A stretch of 64,000 bases of DNA from Hymenobacter nivis (GCF_003149515.1 NZ_CP029145.1:3596001-3660000), one strand, 5' to 3'; positions 1 through 8,680 are shown, numbered from the stretch's first letter. The notes: generated by a model not told the origin, from the letters alone. A program made the numbers and translations.

Positions 1-37
1 AGGCACCTCCTAGCCGCTGCCGCCCCCGGTAGCGGCT

Positions 38-67
38 GGTTTGCGCTTGGGGGTAGGGGCCCCGGGC
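38..67 (+). repeat. GC-rich dispersed repeat, copy 1
   Basis: The segment TTTGCGCTTGGGGGTAGGGG followed by CCCCGGG recurs in related form at 677-724, 1741-1783 and 2423-2454, each time in the leader of a gene. It is not a simple hairpin. Its role is unknown. Confidence 0.55.
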
Positions 68-87
68 GGGGTTTGTATCTTCGGCAT

Positions 88-444
88 ATGGCAACTCCTG
101 TTTCACCTACTCACCCACGCATTACTCTCGACTACGATATCTGCCACGGGCAACCCGTGGTGCATGGGCTGCGCTACCCGGTGTGGTCGGTGCTGGAATA
201 CGTGTCTTCCGGCATGAGCGAAGCCGAAATCCTGGCCGATTATCCAGACCTGGAAGCGGAGGACTTGCGCGCCTGCCAAGCCTATGCGGCGTCAATTCTG
301 AAAAAGATAAGTCAGACCTTAGCAGGCGACGGAACCCGGCGGGCAGTGACGAAACAAGAGATGTTGGCGCACCTGATACAAACCGGAAAGGTGCCACCCG
401 GCACGGTCCTGAACGAACGAGGGCAGCTACCCTTGCGGCACTAG
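88..444 (+). CDS. DUF433 family protein (antitoxin-like)
   Basis: A 118-residue protein of the DUF433 family. The core is recognisable by residues reading DICHGQPVVHGLRYPVWSVL and then SGMSEAEILADYPDL, the usual family pattern of a GxP.I.G.R..V..VL strand followed by a helix-turn-helix-like G.s.eEIl.dyP.L. DUF433 proteins are commonly antitoxins paired with a PIN-like DUF5615 toxin (family knowledge). No such toxin lies next to this one. Its neighbour is a second, convergent DUF433 gene. The C-terminal third, after about residue 80, is an extra tail not typical of the short family members. ATG at 88 is preferred to the TTG at 73 because it directly precedes the conserved part and follows a TATCTTCG box resembling a Bacteroidetes -7 element. 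Confidence 0.75.
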   Translation: MATPVSPTHPRITLDYDICHGQPVVHGLRYPVWSVLEYVSSGMSEAEILADYPDLEAEDLRACQAYAASILKKISQTLAGDGTRRAVTKQEMLAHLIQTGKVPPGTVLNERGQLPLRH

Positions 445-448
445 TTGC

Positions 449-643
449 TTACGCGGCGTGGTGCAGGGCCGCTTGCAGGTCGAGGGCTTCCAGGTCGGGC
501 ATTTCGGCCAGAATCTGCTCGGCGGTGAGGCCCGCGGCGAAAAGCTGGCGCACGTCGGCCACCCGGATGCGCATGCCCCGGATGCAGGGCCGGCCGCCGC
601 ACTGGCGCGGATTGGTGGTGATCCGCGCGAGCAATGATTCCAT
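449..643 (-). CDS. Short DUF433 family protein, convergent
   Basis: A 64-residue DUF433 protein on the opposite strand. It begins MESLLARITTNPRQCGGRPC and continues with IRGMRIRVADV and GLTAEQILAEMPDLEALDLQ, the complete family core without a tail. Its stop codon lies only 4 bases from that of the convergent DUF433 gene at 88-444. The two are divergent in sequence, so this is not a recent tandem duplication. The usual DUF5615 partner is not seen. It could be an orphan antitoxin or a stand-alone DNA-binding protein. Confidence 0.7.
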   Translation of the reverse strand: MESLLARITTNPRQCGGRPCIRGMRIRVADVRQLFAAGLTAEQILAEMPDLEALDLQAALHHAA

Positions 644-676
644 GTAGCGAAGGTACCAGCCGTTTCCGCGGCCGCT

Positions 677-724
677 GGGGCCCCGGGCGCGGCGGGGTTG
701 CGTTTGGATGTAGGGGCCCCGGGC
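677..724 (+). repeat. GC-rich dispersed repeat, copy 2
   Basis: This copy is bounded on both sides by GGGGCCCCGGGCG and contains GGCGGGGTTGCGTTTGG. It is the fullest copy of the element seen at 38-67, 1741-1783 and 2423-2454, and lies 73 bases upstream of the DUF5694 lipoprotein start. Confidence 0.55.
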
Positions 725-796
725 GATGCGTTGAGCCGCTGCACTGGCGCCGAACGACTATTTTCGGGCGATTACTACCCGTTATTTCGTTTCAAG

Positions 797-1705
797 ATGA
801 GTTGGTTTAGCCGCCGTGCCCTGCGTTGTTTGATTGGCTTGCCTGGGCTGCTGGGCCTGGCGGCTTGCGCCACCACCCAGCACCAGCCCGTGGCTGGGGG
901 CCCCGCGGGGGTGGCCCCGGTGTCGGTGCTGCTGCTGGGATGCAGCCACCTGGCGCAGCTTTACAAGGCCGGCAATGCAAATTCGGACGTGCTCACGCCG
1001 AAACGCCAGGCCGAGCTGGGGGCCGTCCTCGACGGGTTGCAGCGGTACCGGCCCGACGGCATTCTGGTGGAGGCCCTGCCCGAGCGGCAAGCCGCGCTCG
1101 ACAGCCTCTACCAGCTTTACCGGCAGGGCCGGCTCGATTTGAGCACCCTGCCCGATGGCCGCTCCGAAGTGTACCAGCTGGGGTTTGCGCTGGGCAAGCG
1201 GCTGGGGCTGGCCCGCATCCACTGCGTGAATGCCCCGGGCGGCACCTCCCAAAGCATTCTGCACGAGGGCCAAAACATCGAAATTTATCAGCAAGCCACC
1301 GCCCGCTGGCGCGCCGTGGCCGCGCCCTTCGACCAGCAGCTGCTGGACGGCTCCCACACGCTGCCGCAGTACCTGCGGACGCTGAACGCCCCCGCCACGG
1401 TGCAGCAGCTGCACGCGCTGGTGTACCGCACGCCGGCCCGCGTCACCCACGGCACCCTGAAGACCGACCCCATGGTGGACGCGGCCTTCCTGAACCCCCA
1501 GTACGTGGGCGCCGAGTTTATTTCCGTGTTCTACAACCGCGACTTGAAGGTCTATTCCAACATCGTGACCACGCAGCTGGCCACCCACCAAACCCGCCAG
1601 CTCGTGCTAATGGGCGTGCGCCACGTAGGCTCGCTGCAAGGCATTTTCCGCGACGACCCGGCCTACCGAATAGTCGAAGCCGCGCCGTACTTAGGCCGCA
1701 ACTAG
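797..1705 (+). CDS. DUF5694-type lipoprotein
   Basis: A 302-residue predicted lipoprotein. The N-terminus has two arginines, a hydrophobic stretch and the lipobox LGLAAC, so the mature protein is probably anchored in the envelope. The mature part carries SVLLLGCSHLAQLYK and DGILVEALPERQ near residues 45-100. These match the DUF5694 family and recall the GTxH and E motifs of TraB/GumN-like proteins, whose biochemistry in this branch is unknown. The ATG at 797 is chosen because the signal peptide starts there; the reading frame is open further upstream but that part is not signal-like. It stands alone, with a GC-rich repeat on each side. Confidence 0.7.
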   Translation: MSWFSRRALRCLIGLPGLLGLAACATTQHQPVAGGPAGVAPVSVLLLGCSHLAQLYKAGNANSDVLTPKRQAELGAVLDGLQRYRPDGILVEALPERQAALDSLYQLYRQGRLDLSTLPDGRSEVYQLGFALGKRLGLARIHCVNAPGGTSQSILHEGQNIEIYQQATARWRAVAAPFDQQLLDGSHTLPQYLRTLNAPATVQQLHALVYRTPARVTHGTLKTDPMVDAAFLNPQYVGAEFISVFYNRDLKVYSNIVTTQLATHQTRQLVLMGVRHVGSLQGIFRDDPAYRIVEAAPYLGRN

Positions 1706-1740
1706 CTGGGGGCCCGCGGCCTTGGGCGCGCCCGGGTACT

Positions 1741-1783
1741 GGGCTCCGGGCGCGGTGGGGTTGCGTTTGGGGGTAGGGCCCCG
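1741..1783 (+). repeat. GC-rich dispersed repeat, copy 3
   Basis: It reads CCGGGCGCGGTGGGGTTGCG and then TTTGGGGGTAGGGCCCCGG, closely matching copies 1 and 2. It sits between the DUF5694 gene and the rhodanese lipoprotein gene. Confidence 0.55.
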
Positions 1784-1906
1784 GCGCTAGTACAGGACGC
1801 GGCTTTTGCAAACGGCCCGCGCCATTTCCCCGGGGTAGTGAGTTGTACCTTCACCGTACCCGTTTTTCGGTGGCGCTCCGGCGCTTGCTCCTTATTCCTT
1901 TGGCAC

Positions 1907-2323
1907 ATGAAAAAACTTGCCTTCCTGCTCCTGGCGGCCGTGGCCGCTGGCTGCAACCAATCCTTTCCGCAAGCCGCCGCTACGGCCCCGGCTGCCGCAC
2001 CAACGGCCGCCGGGCTGGGCCCGGGGGGCCCCACGGCGGCCATCAACACGCCCAAAGCCAAGCAGCTGCTGGCCCAGCCTGCTACGGTGGTGCTGGACGT
2101 GCGTACGCCCGCCGAATACCAAACCGGGCACTTGAGCCAGGCGCGCAACCTCGACGTGAGCAACGACGATTTTGCCCAGCAGGTAGCCAAGCTCGACACC
2201 GCCAAGACCTACGTGCTGTACTGCCGCTCGGGCAAGCGCAGCAGCAAAGCCGCCGACATCATGTACCAACAAGGTTTTCACCGGGTTGTGAACGGCGGGG
2301 GCTACGTTGATTTAAAGGAATAA
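1907..2323 (+). CDS. Rhodanese-domain lipoprotein
   Basis: A 138-residue protein with the lipoprotein signal MKKLAFLLLAAVAAGC followed by an Ala/Pro-rich linker to about residue 42 and a single rhodanese domain. The active-site loop reads YCRSGKRSS, so the catalytic cysteine is present. The VVLDVRTPAEYQTGHLSQA segment is the usual substrate-side motif. Rhodanese domains move sulfane sulfur or act as redox sensors; the real substrate is not predictable. The ATG at 1907 is taken as the start because the lipobox cysteine falls at residue 16. An upstream in-frame start at 1838 would bury the signal peptide. Confidence 0.85.
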   Translation: MKKLAFLLLAAVAAGCNQSFPQAAATAPAAAPTAAGLGPGGPTAAINTPKAKQLLAQPATVVLDVRTPAEYQTGHLSQARNLDVSNDDFAQQVAKLDTAKTYVLYCRSGKRSSKAADIMYQQGFHRVVNGGGYVDLKE

Positions 2324-2771
2324 CCCCGGCCATTTGGCCCGCCCGGCGAAGCCCGTCGCGCCGCAGTTGGCCGGGTCGCGCGGGTAGTGGTTGGCTGGCT
2401 CTGCCTGGGGCGGGGCCGTTTTCGCGGTGGGTTGCACTTTGGGGCTGGGGCCCCGCCCTGCCCGTTTTCTCCGCACCCGTGCCGCCCACTAGTAAAAGCG
2501 CCGTGCCGCCGCCCGCGCTGCTGGCGCTAGCCAATGCGGTGTCGCACGTGCTTTGGTCGGTACTAGGGCTGGGGCCCCTCGGCGGGTGTTGCTTCCGGCA
2601 AGGCATTGGCCAGCAGCGGCAATGCAAATGCTGGGGCTCGGCTGGCTCAGCGCTGATTTAGAGCGAGGTAGGGCCCCGGCGGCACTAACTACTTCCTGGC
2701 GGCGGTGTGCTGCGGCCGGGAGTCGCCCGCCCAAGGGCATCGCCCATCGCCAGCGGCCGTATAGGGCTTTT
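2324..2771. other. Gene-free stretch with one GC-rich repeat
   Basis: No convincing gene. It contains copy 4 of the GC-rich repeat (2423-2454) and short open frames of unbiased composition. It includes the leader of the acetyltransferase gene. Confidence 0.5.
2423..2454 (+). repeat. GC-rich dispersed repeat, copy 4
   Basis: It reads CGCGGTGGGTTGCACTTTGG followed by GGCTGGGGCCCC, the most diverged of the four copies. Confidence 0.45.
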
Positions 2772-3341
2772 ATGATTCCACTGATTGCCCAAACGCCCCG
2801 CCTGACCATCCTCGCGGCCAGCCGGGCGCTGCTCACCGCCGAGCTGCACAAGCCCCAATACTTCCCGCTGCTGCTCGGGGCCGCCCTGCCCGCGGCCTGG
2901 CCTCTCCCCGGCGGCCCCAGCCGCGCGGCCCAGGAAGGCGCCCTGGCGCAGCTCACCGCCGGCGGGCGCGACGCCGCCGGCTGGTACGGCTGGTATGCGC
3001 TGCGCAAAGCCGAGGGCGACGTGCCGCGCACGCTGGTGGGTGTGGGCGGCTTCGCGGGGCCCCCGGACGCGGCGGGCATGGCCGAACTGGATTTTTTCAT
3101 CGCCGAAGAATGGCGCGGCCAGGGCCTGGCCACCGAGCTGGTAGGTGGGTTGGTGCAACAGGCCGCCGCCACGGGCCGAGTGCGCCGGCTGGTGGCCCAC
3201 ACCCCGGCTGGCCACCCGGCCGCCCAGCAGGTGCTGCGCCGCAACGGCTTTGAGCCAGCCGAAACTGCGGCGGAGACCCTGTGCTTCGAGCGGGCCGTGG
3301 TGCCTGCGGCCGACGCCGCGCTGGGCCCGGTGGGGGCATAG
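2772..3341 (+). CDS. GNAT-family N-acetyltransferase
   Basis: A 189-residue GNAT acetyltransferase. The acetyl-CoA binding motif A appears as LDFFIAEEWRGQGLATELVG, containing the R/Q-x-x-G-x-A/G signature, at about residues 104-123. The N-terminal TPRLTILAASRALLTAEL and the KAEGDVPRTLVGVGGFAG strand fit the RimJ/RimL-like branch, which acetylates protein N-termini or small amines. The substrate cannot be told. The ATG at 2772 gives the normal family length; earlier in-frame starts would add 73 residues of low quality. Confidence 0.85.
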   Translation: MIPLIAQTPRLTILAASRALLTAELHKPQYFPLLLGAALPAAWPLPGGPSRAAQEGALAQLTAGGRDAAGWYGWYALRKAEGDVPRTLVGVGGFAGPPDAAGMAELDFFIAEEWRGQGLATELVGGLVQQAAATGRVRRLVAHTPAGHPAAQQVLRRNGFEPAETAAETLCFERAVVPAADAALGPVGA

Positions 3342-3441
3342 CTGCCCGGTGGGCGGTGGCTACCTTTAGCAAAATAGCGCCGCGGCGGTTGCCGTGCGCT
3401 CGAGGGTCCCCCGCCGGGGCCCAATCGATGACGCTTCCAGC

Positions 3442-4362
3442 ATGATTGTTCGCGAAAAAGGAAATTGGCTGCGCCTGCTGTTTGTATGGCACGGCTCGGT
3501 GTTGCCGCAAATTTTGCCGCGCCTGCTGGTGCTGGGGATACTGTCGGGGGCGGTGGTGTACGGGCACGGCCACCTGCTGCACTACAAAGTGCCGCTGAAC
3601 GCGGCGCCCTTCACGCTGTTCGGCGTCACGCTGGCCATTTTCCTGAGCTTCTACAACAACGCCAGCTACGACCGTTTTTGGGAAGGGCGCAAGCAGTGGG
3701 GCGCGCTGCTGAACACCACTCGCTCGCTGGCGCGGCAGGCCCTCACGCTGGGCCACCACCCCGCCGACGCGCCGGGTCCCCCGCACTTCGTGCGGCTGCT
3801 CATTGCCTTCACCCACGCCCTGAAGCACCAGCTGCGGTACACCGACGCCGCCCCCGACCTGGCCCGGCTGCTGCCGGCTTCGGTGGCGCAGGCCGTGCAG
3901 GGCGCCGCGTTTAAACCCGTGCTGCTGCTGCTGGAAATGGGCCGCTGGGTGCAGCAAGGCCGGGAAAATGGCCAGTTCGACACCACCACGCAGCTGGCTT
4001 TCGACCACAACTTCAACCTGCTGGCCGACATTGTGGGCGGGTGCGAGCGGCTGGCGGGTACGCTTATTCCGTATACTTACAGCGTCATTCTGCACCGCAC
4101 GGTGTACCTGTACTGCTTTCTGCTGCCATTTGGGCTCGTGGACAGCATTGGCTGGCTAACGCCGCTCATCGTGGTTTTTGTAGGCTACACCTTCATGGCC
4201 CTCGATGCCATCATGCGCGAAATTGAAGAGCCTTTTGGCTTGGGAGCCAACGATCTAGCATTGAACACCATGAGCCACACCATCGAAAGCACCTTGCTCG
4301 AAATGGTGGGCGCGCCCGTTCCGCCCGCCCCGGAACGCGCCGCGCGCTACATCTTCGACTAG
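3442..4362 (+). CDS. Bestrophin-family anion channel
   Basis: A 306-residue integral membrane protein of the bestrophin (formerly UPF0187) family. These form pentameric chloride or anion channels in bacteria. The family hallmark LSFYNNASYDRFWEGRKQWG lies near residues 68-87, after a first hydrophobic hairpin. The second membrane pair is around residues 210-260 and precedes the conserved LDAIMREIEEPFG segment. Full length for the family. The ATG at 3442 (MIVREKGNW) is the natural start. It is followed after 47 bases by an amidohydrolase gene on the same strand. Confidence 0.9.
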   Translation: MIVREKGNWLRLLFVWHGSVLPQILPRLLVLGILSGAVVYGHGHLLHYKVPLNAAPFTLFGVTLAIFLSFYNNASYDRFWEGRKQWGALLNTTRSLARQALTLGHHPADAPGPPHFVRLLIAFTHALKHQLRYTDAAPDLARLLPASVAQAVQGAAFKPVLLLLEMGRWVQQGRENGQFDTTTQLAFDHNFNLLADIVGGCERLAGTLIPYTYSVILHRTVYLYCFLLPFGLVDSIGWLTPLIVVFVGYTFMALDAIMREIEEPFGLGANDLALNTMSHTIESTLLEMVGAPVPPAPERAARYIFD

Positions 4363-4409
4363 CGGTGGGGCCCCGGCCGCTGGTTTTCACCCTTTAGTTT
4401 TTCTATTGC

Positions 4410-5849
4410 ATGAAAGTTTATACGCTTGCCCTTGGCCTGGGCGGGGCCGCCCTGTTGGCGGGCAGCGCCCGCTCGGCTGCTCCTGCCAAAACCTATGACC
4501 TGGTAATCAGCCACGTGGGCGTGGTGGACGTGGTTACCGGCCAGGTACTGCCCGACCAAACGGTGGCCGTGGCCGGCGGCAAAATTGTGCAGGTGGGCCC
4601 CGCCGCCCGGGCCCGCTACGCCGCCCGGCAGACCATCGACGGCACCGGCCGCTACCTGATGCCCGGGCTATGGGACATGCACGTGCACTTCCGCGGCGGC
4701 GACAGCCTGGCGGCGGCTAATAAGAAAAGCCTCGCGCTGTACCTGGTTCATGGCATCACGACGGTGCGCGACTGCGGCGGCGACCTCACGCAACGGATTT
4801 TCGCGTGGCGGCGCGCCGAAGATGCGGGTACGCTGGCGGGGCCCCGCATCTTCACGTCGGGGCCCAAAATTGACGGCCCTGCGGCCTACTGGCCCGGTTC
4901 GCTGGAAGTGGAAACGCCCAACCAAGTCAGCCAGGCCCTCGACTCGCTGCAACGGCTGAAGGTGGACTTTGTGAAGATTTACGATAGCAAAATTTCGCCC
5001 GAGGCCTACCTGAACACCATCACCCAGGCCGAAGCCCGTGGCATGAAAACCACTGGCCACATGCCCTACTCCGTCACGCTGGGCGACGCCGTGTCGCGAG
5101 GCCTGGACGCTACGGAGCACTTGTACTACGTTTTCAAAGCCTGCTCAAGCAAAGAAGACAGCCTTACGGCTGTGGTGCGGGCCAGTCTGAAAACGCCCAA
5201 GCCGCTGGGGCTGTTTGCCATGTTGCCGGCCGTGTACGATACCTACAGCCCAGCCGCGGCAGCGCGCATTTTTCAGGCCATGGCCACCCACCACACGGCC
5301 GCCGTGCCCACGCTGGCCATTGGCAAAACCCTGGCCGAGCTGGGCGAAAACGACCACGCCCACGACTCACTGCGGGCTTACATCGACCCCAAAATCCAGG
5401 CCACCTACGCGCGGCGGCTGGCCAGCGCCCGCCTGCAGCCCGCCGCCACCCGGGCTTTCACTCAGAAGCTGGAAGCTAAGTTCATGACCCTTGTGCCGCA
5501 GATGCAGGCCGCGGGGGTCGTGCTGCTGGCGGGCTCCGACAGCGGGGCCTTCAACTCGTTTATGTACCCCGGGTCCTCGCTGCAAGATGAGCTGACGCTG
5601 CTGGTGCAGGCCGGCCTCACGCCCGCCCAGGCCCTACGCGCGGCCACCCTCAACGGGGCCCGGTTCATGGGCGTGGCCGACCGCAGCGGCACCATTGCCG
5701 TGGGCAAAGACGCCGACTTGCTGCTGCTGAACGCCAACCCGCTGGCCAACATCAACAACGTGAAGCAGATAGCCGCTGTGGTGGCGCGCGGCAAAGCCTA
5801 CCAGCGCGCCGACCTGAACCGGATGCTGGCGGCTGTAAAAAACAAGTAG
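4410..5849 (+). CDS. Secreted amidohydrolase (imidazolonepropionase-like)
   Basis: A 479-residue metal-dependent hydrolase of the amidohydrolase superfamily with an N-terminal signal peptide (about residues 1-24, ending SARSA-AP). Metal ligands are visible: the first HxH as MHVHF (about residue 91), a later histidine in TGHMPYS, another in ATEHLYY, and the aspartate in LAGSDSGAF. The C-terminal PALRAATLNGARFMG and KDADLLLLNANPL segments are typical of secreted imidazolonepropionase-like or dipeptidase-like members. The substrate is probably a peptide or cyclic amide, but this is not determinable. It ends just before a long palindrome shared with the convergent desaturase gene. Confidence 0.85.
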   Translation: MKVYTLALGLGGAALLAGSARSAAPAKTYDLVISHVGVVDVVTGQVLPDQTVAVAGGKIVQVGPAARARYAARQTIDGTGRYLMPGLWDMHVHFRGGDSLAAANKKSLALYLVHGITTVRDCGGDLTQRIFAWRRAEDAGTLAGPRIFTSGPKIDGPAAYWPGSLEVETPNQVSQALDSLQRLKVDFVKIYDSKISPEAYLNTITQAEARGMKTTGHMPYSVTLGDAVSRGLDATEHLYYVFKACSSKEDSLTAVVRASLKTPKPLGLFAMLPAVYDTYSPAAAARIFQAMATHHTAAVPTLAIGKTLAELGENDHAHDSLRAYIDPKIQATYARRLASARLQPAATRAFTQKLEAKFMTLVPQMQAAGVVLLAGSDSGAFNSFMYPGSSLQDELTLLVQAGLTPAQALRAATLNGARFMGVADRSGTIAVGKDADLLLLNANPLANINNVKQIAAVVARGKAYQRADLNRMLAAVKNK

Positions 5850-5917
5850 CGTGGGCTTTACGAGTCCGCGCGTTGAACGGCAATCGTTCGACGCGCGGAC
5901 TCACAAAGCCCACGCTA
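5847..5917. terminator. Long palindrome between convergent genes
   Basis: Arms TAGCGTGGGCTTT and AAAGCCCACGCTA, plus an inner GAGTCCGCGCGTTGAA/TTCGACGCGCGGACTC pairing, form a stem over 71 bases. Located between the convergent amidohydrolase and desaturase genes, it can serve as a transcription stop for both. It lacks a clear U-tract and may be a REP-like repeat. Confidence 0.55.
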
Positions 5918-5935
5918 CAAGTCGGGTAAGCTACT

Positions 5936-7000
5936 TTACGCCCGGCCCATTTGCCGGAGGAAAGCCACGTGCGAGGCCACGGCGTAGCGCATCTTGGGGT
6001 ATTCCTGGTAGGGGAGGCCGAACTCCTCGCAGGTCTGGCGGATGATTTTGCTCAGCTTGGGGTAGTGCACGTGCGAGATTTTGGGGAACAAGTGGTGCTC
6101 GACCTGGAAGTTGAGGCCCCCCACGAGCCAGCTAATCACGCGGCTGTCGGTGGCGAAATTGGCGGTGGTGCGTAGCTGGTGGATGGCCCAATCGTCCTCC
6201 ATTTTGCGGGTGGTTTCGTGGGGCACGGGGAAGGCTGCCTGCTCGACGGTGTGCGCCAGCTGGAACACGATGCTGAGCGTGAAGCCGGCCACGGCGCTCG
6301 TCAGCAGGAAGCCGGCCAGCCAGGGGCCCCAGCCCACCATGTAAATGGGCAGGGCCACGTATAGTCCTAAATTCAGGAGCTTGAAGCCCCAGAAAATCAG
6401 GTGGTCGTTGGTGCTCATTGGCTTGAGGTCCACGCTACCGATTTTGCGGCTGAAATACTTCTGGTAGTCGGTGAAGAAAATCCAGGAGATGTAGAGCAGG
6501 CAGTAGAAAAACCCGAAGTACAGGTGTTGAAAGCGGTGGGCGCGGTGGCGGGGCTGGTCGGGCGTCATGCGCATCCAGGGCCGGATGTCGAGGTCGTCGT
6601 CCACGCCGTCGATGTTGGTGTACATGTGGTGCACGGTGTTGTGCTTGGCGTCCCACATGTAGCTGCTACCGCCCAACACGTTGAGGGTGAAGGCTGCTAC
6701 TTTGTTCAGCCAGCCGTGGCGGCTGAAGCTGCCGTGGGCCCCGTCGTGCATCACGTTGAAGCCGATGAGGGCCAGTACGCCGCCCATCAGTACGCACTCG
6801 GCCAGGGCCCAGCCGGCGGCGGGCGTGAAGAACACCAGGTGCACGTAGAGTGCCACCAGGGCTCCGAGTAGCAGGGCGGCCTTGCCCAGCAGCGAGGCGT
6901 TGCCGGTTTGGGCCTTGCCCGTGGTTTGGAAATACTCGGCCGTGCGGCGCTTCAGCTCGGCGTGAAAAGAGCGCGGGGGCGCAAATTTGGGAAGCAGCAT
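5936..7000 (-). CDS. Membrane fatty acid desaturase (front-end type)
   Basis: A 354-residue di-iron membrane desaturase. All three histidine boxes are present: HDGAH (residues 85-89), HNTVHH (120-125) and the C-terminal VEHHLFP near residue 300. Hydrophobic pairs flank residues 40-80 and 190-260. The pattern matches acyl-CoA/acyl-lipid desaturases related to linoleoyl-CoA desaturases that introduce a double bond into membrane lipid chains with electrons from ferredoxin or cytochrome b5-like donors. The first histidine box has HDGAH rather than HDxxH with a spacer, which is normal for this branch. The start is taken at MLLPKF; the open frame upstream of it is not conserved-looking. Confidence 0.9.
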   Translation of the reverse strand: MLLPKFAPPRSFHAELKRRTAEYFQTTGKAQTGNASLLGKAALLLGALVALYVHLVFFTPAAGWALAECVLMGGVLALIGFNVMHDGAHGSFSRHGWLNKVAAFTLNVLGGSSYMWDAKHNTVHHMYTNIDGVDDDLDIRPWMRMTPDQPRHRAHRFQHLYFGFFYCLLYISWIFFTDYQKYFSRKIGSVDLKPMSTNDHLIFWGFKLLNLGLYVALPIYMVGWGPWLAGFLLTSAVAGFTLSIVFQLAHTVEQAAFPVPHETTRKMEDDWAIHQLRTTANFATDSRVISWLVGGLNFQVEHHLFPKISHVHYPKLSKIIRQTCEEFGLPYQEYPKMRYAVASHVAFLRQMGRA

Positions 7001-7303
7001 AACGTAGAAAAAACCAACTAGTAGCCCGTGGCAGCACGGGCCGCTGGAGTGGTGCTGCGTGGCCAGTTGGCAACAACAGCGGGCTTCTGCACCTTGCACA
7101 AGCCAAATGCGTTAGGAGGTACGCAGCCGCCCACCCCGGGGGATTGGCGCCCGGCGCTCCGGCCCGCAAAAACACAACGCCCCACCCCCCGCGGAAGTTA
7201 GCGGGGGCCCTAATGTTGTTGGCCCGGGGCCGCGCGGCGGCGCACAGCCCCGGGCCGCCAAACGCCGTAGAAGGCAAAATATTCACCCTTTTCTTCCCTC
7301 GCC
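7001..7303. other. Divergent intergenic region
   Basis: This region separates the minus-strand desaturase from the plus-strand TPM gene and must hold both promoters. No certain promoter box or RNA was identified. Confidence 0.4.
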
Positions 7304-8635
7304 ATGTCCCGTCTGTTGCTTCTCGCCTTGCTCTTTGTGGGGGCCCTGGCCCGGCCCGCCGCGGCCCAGTCGGCCGCCGGGCTGCCGGCCCGCCCGGTAC
7401 CGTTCCAGTTCGTGACGGACCAGGCCAAATTGATGGCCCCCGCCGACGCCAAAAAACTCGACGGCGGCCTGCGCCGCTACGCCGACCAAACCGGTACCCA
7501 GGTGGTGGTGGTGACGGTGCCCAGCCTGGGCGGCCGCCAGGTATCGGACTACGGCCGGGCCCTGGGCACGGCCTGGGGCGTGGGCCAGCGCGGCAAAAAC
7601 AACGGCCTCGTGGTCATCGTGGCCGCCCAGGAGCACAAGGTGACCATCCAGCCCGGTAGCGGTCTGGCCGATAAAGTCACGCCCGCCCTAATCCAACGCG
7701 TCATCGCGCAGGATTTTGGGCCCAATTTCAAGCAGAACAACTACTTCGCCGGTTTGCGCAAGGGCCTGAGCACGTTGATGCTGGCCGCCAACCCCGCCTC
7801 CAACCCAAATAAAACTACTACCGCCCCGGCCGCCGCCGGGGCCCCCAGCGCGGCCGCCCCGGCACTGAGCAGCGCGGTGCCCAACGCCGCGCCCGATGCC
7901 CCGACAAGTAACATGGCTACCAACGGCGGCGGTGGCTTGTCTTCGGTTGCCACTCCGACCGATTCCACGGGCCCGGGCATTGGCACGGGTGTGCTGCTCA
8001 TCGGCGCGCTTGTGATGGGCGGCCTGCTGTATCTATTGGTGCGCATGTTCCGGCGTAAAACCGCGGATAACGCCGCCTCAGGGCCCCAGGCGTCCAACAA
8101 CCCGAACTTCTACCCTAACCAACCCAACCCGAACCAGCCTAACCAGCCGGGCGGCACGCCCAACTTCCTGCCCAACGCGCCCCAGGGCGGCAACTACGGC
8201 GGCCAGGCCCCCAACCAGGGCGGCGGCGGCTTCGGCATGGGCAGCATTCTGGCCACCGGGGCCGCCGCCGCCGCGGGCGCCTACCTCGGCAACCGCATGT
8301 CGGAAGGCCACAGCGGCGACACCGGCAGCGCACACAATTTCGATACCAACAACGCGGGCTTGGGCGGCGCAGCGGCGGCGGGCGGCGCGGCAGCGGCGGG
8401 CGGCGCAGCGGCGGCCGGGGCCGCCGGCACCGGTGCCGCGGGTGACTACTTCGCCGGGCGCGGCGGGGAGGCCAACGAAAGCGCCCCCGATTACTTCTCC
8501 GACAACAACACCGGCAACGAGCAGTCGGGCGACTACTTCTCTTCCGACGATTCCTCCTACGACGACACTTCCTCGGACGACACCGGCGGCGGCGGCTTCG
8601 ACGACACGGGCAGCGACAACAGCGGCTCGTGGTAA
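7304..8635 (+). CDS. TPM-domain protein with low-complexity tail
   Basis: A 443-residue secreted or membrane-anchored TPM-domain protein (YgcG/Psb32-like). A signal peptide covers about residues 1-22. The TPM domain (residues about 28-160) shows VTDQAKLMAPADAKKLDGGL, TQVVVVTVPSLGG, GVGQRGKNNGLVVIVA and GSGLADKVTPALIQRVI. A transmembrane helix follows near residues 225-247. The rest is low complexity: an Asn/Pro/Gln-rich part with repeated NPN and NQP, then Gly/Ala repeats, then an acidic Ser/Asp/Gly tail. TPM proteins have been linked to membrane-protein repair and acid phosphatase activity. The cytoplasmic or periplasmic tail has no predicted function. Confidence 0.85.
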   Translation: MSRLLLLALLFVGALARPAAAQSAAGLPARPVPFQFVTDQAKLMAPADAKKLDGGLRRYADQTGTQVVVVTVPSLGGRQVSDYGRALGTAWGVGQRGKNNGLVVIVAAQEHKVTIQPGSGLADKVTPALIQRVIAQDFGPNFKQNNYFAGLRKGLSTLMLAANPASNPNKTTTAPAAAGAPSAAAPALSSAVPNAAPDAPTSNMATNGGGGLSSVATPTDSTGPGIGTGVLLIGALVMGGLLYLLVRMFRRKTADNAASGPQASNNPNFYPNQPNPNQPNQPGGTPNFLPNAPQGGNYGGQAPNQGGGGFGMGSILATGAAAAAGAYLGNRMSEGHSGDTGSAHNFDTNNAGLGGAAAAGGAAAAGGAAAAGAAGTGAAGDYFAGRGGEANESAPDYFSDNNTGNEQSGDYFSSDDSSYDDTSSDDTGGGGFDDTGSDNSGSW

Positions 8636-8680
8636 CGCCTTGTGAAACAAGATTCTAAGGTAGCAATTTGAATTAACGGC

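Noticed and set aside
2479..2661. Open frame of 60 codons before the acetyltransferase gene
   Set aside because: Composition is that of random GC-rich sequence; no start context or domain.
7144..7659. Long open frames overlapping the TPM gene in other frames and on the opposite strand
   Set aside because: They are by-products of high GC content; the TPM frame has the domain and signal peptide.
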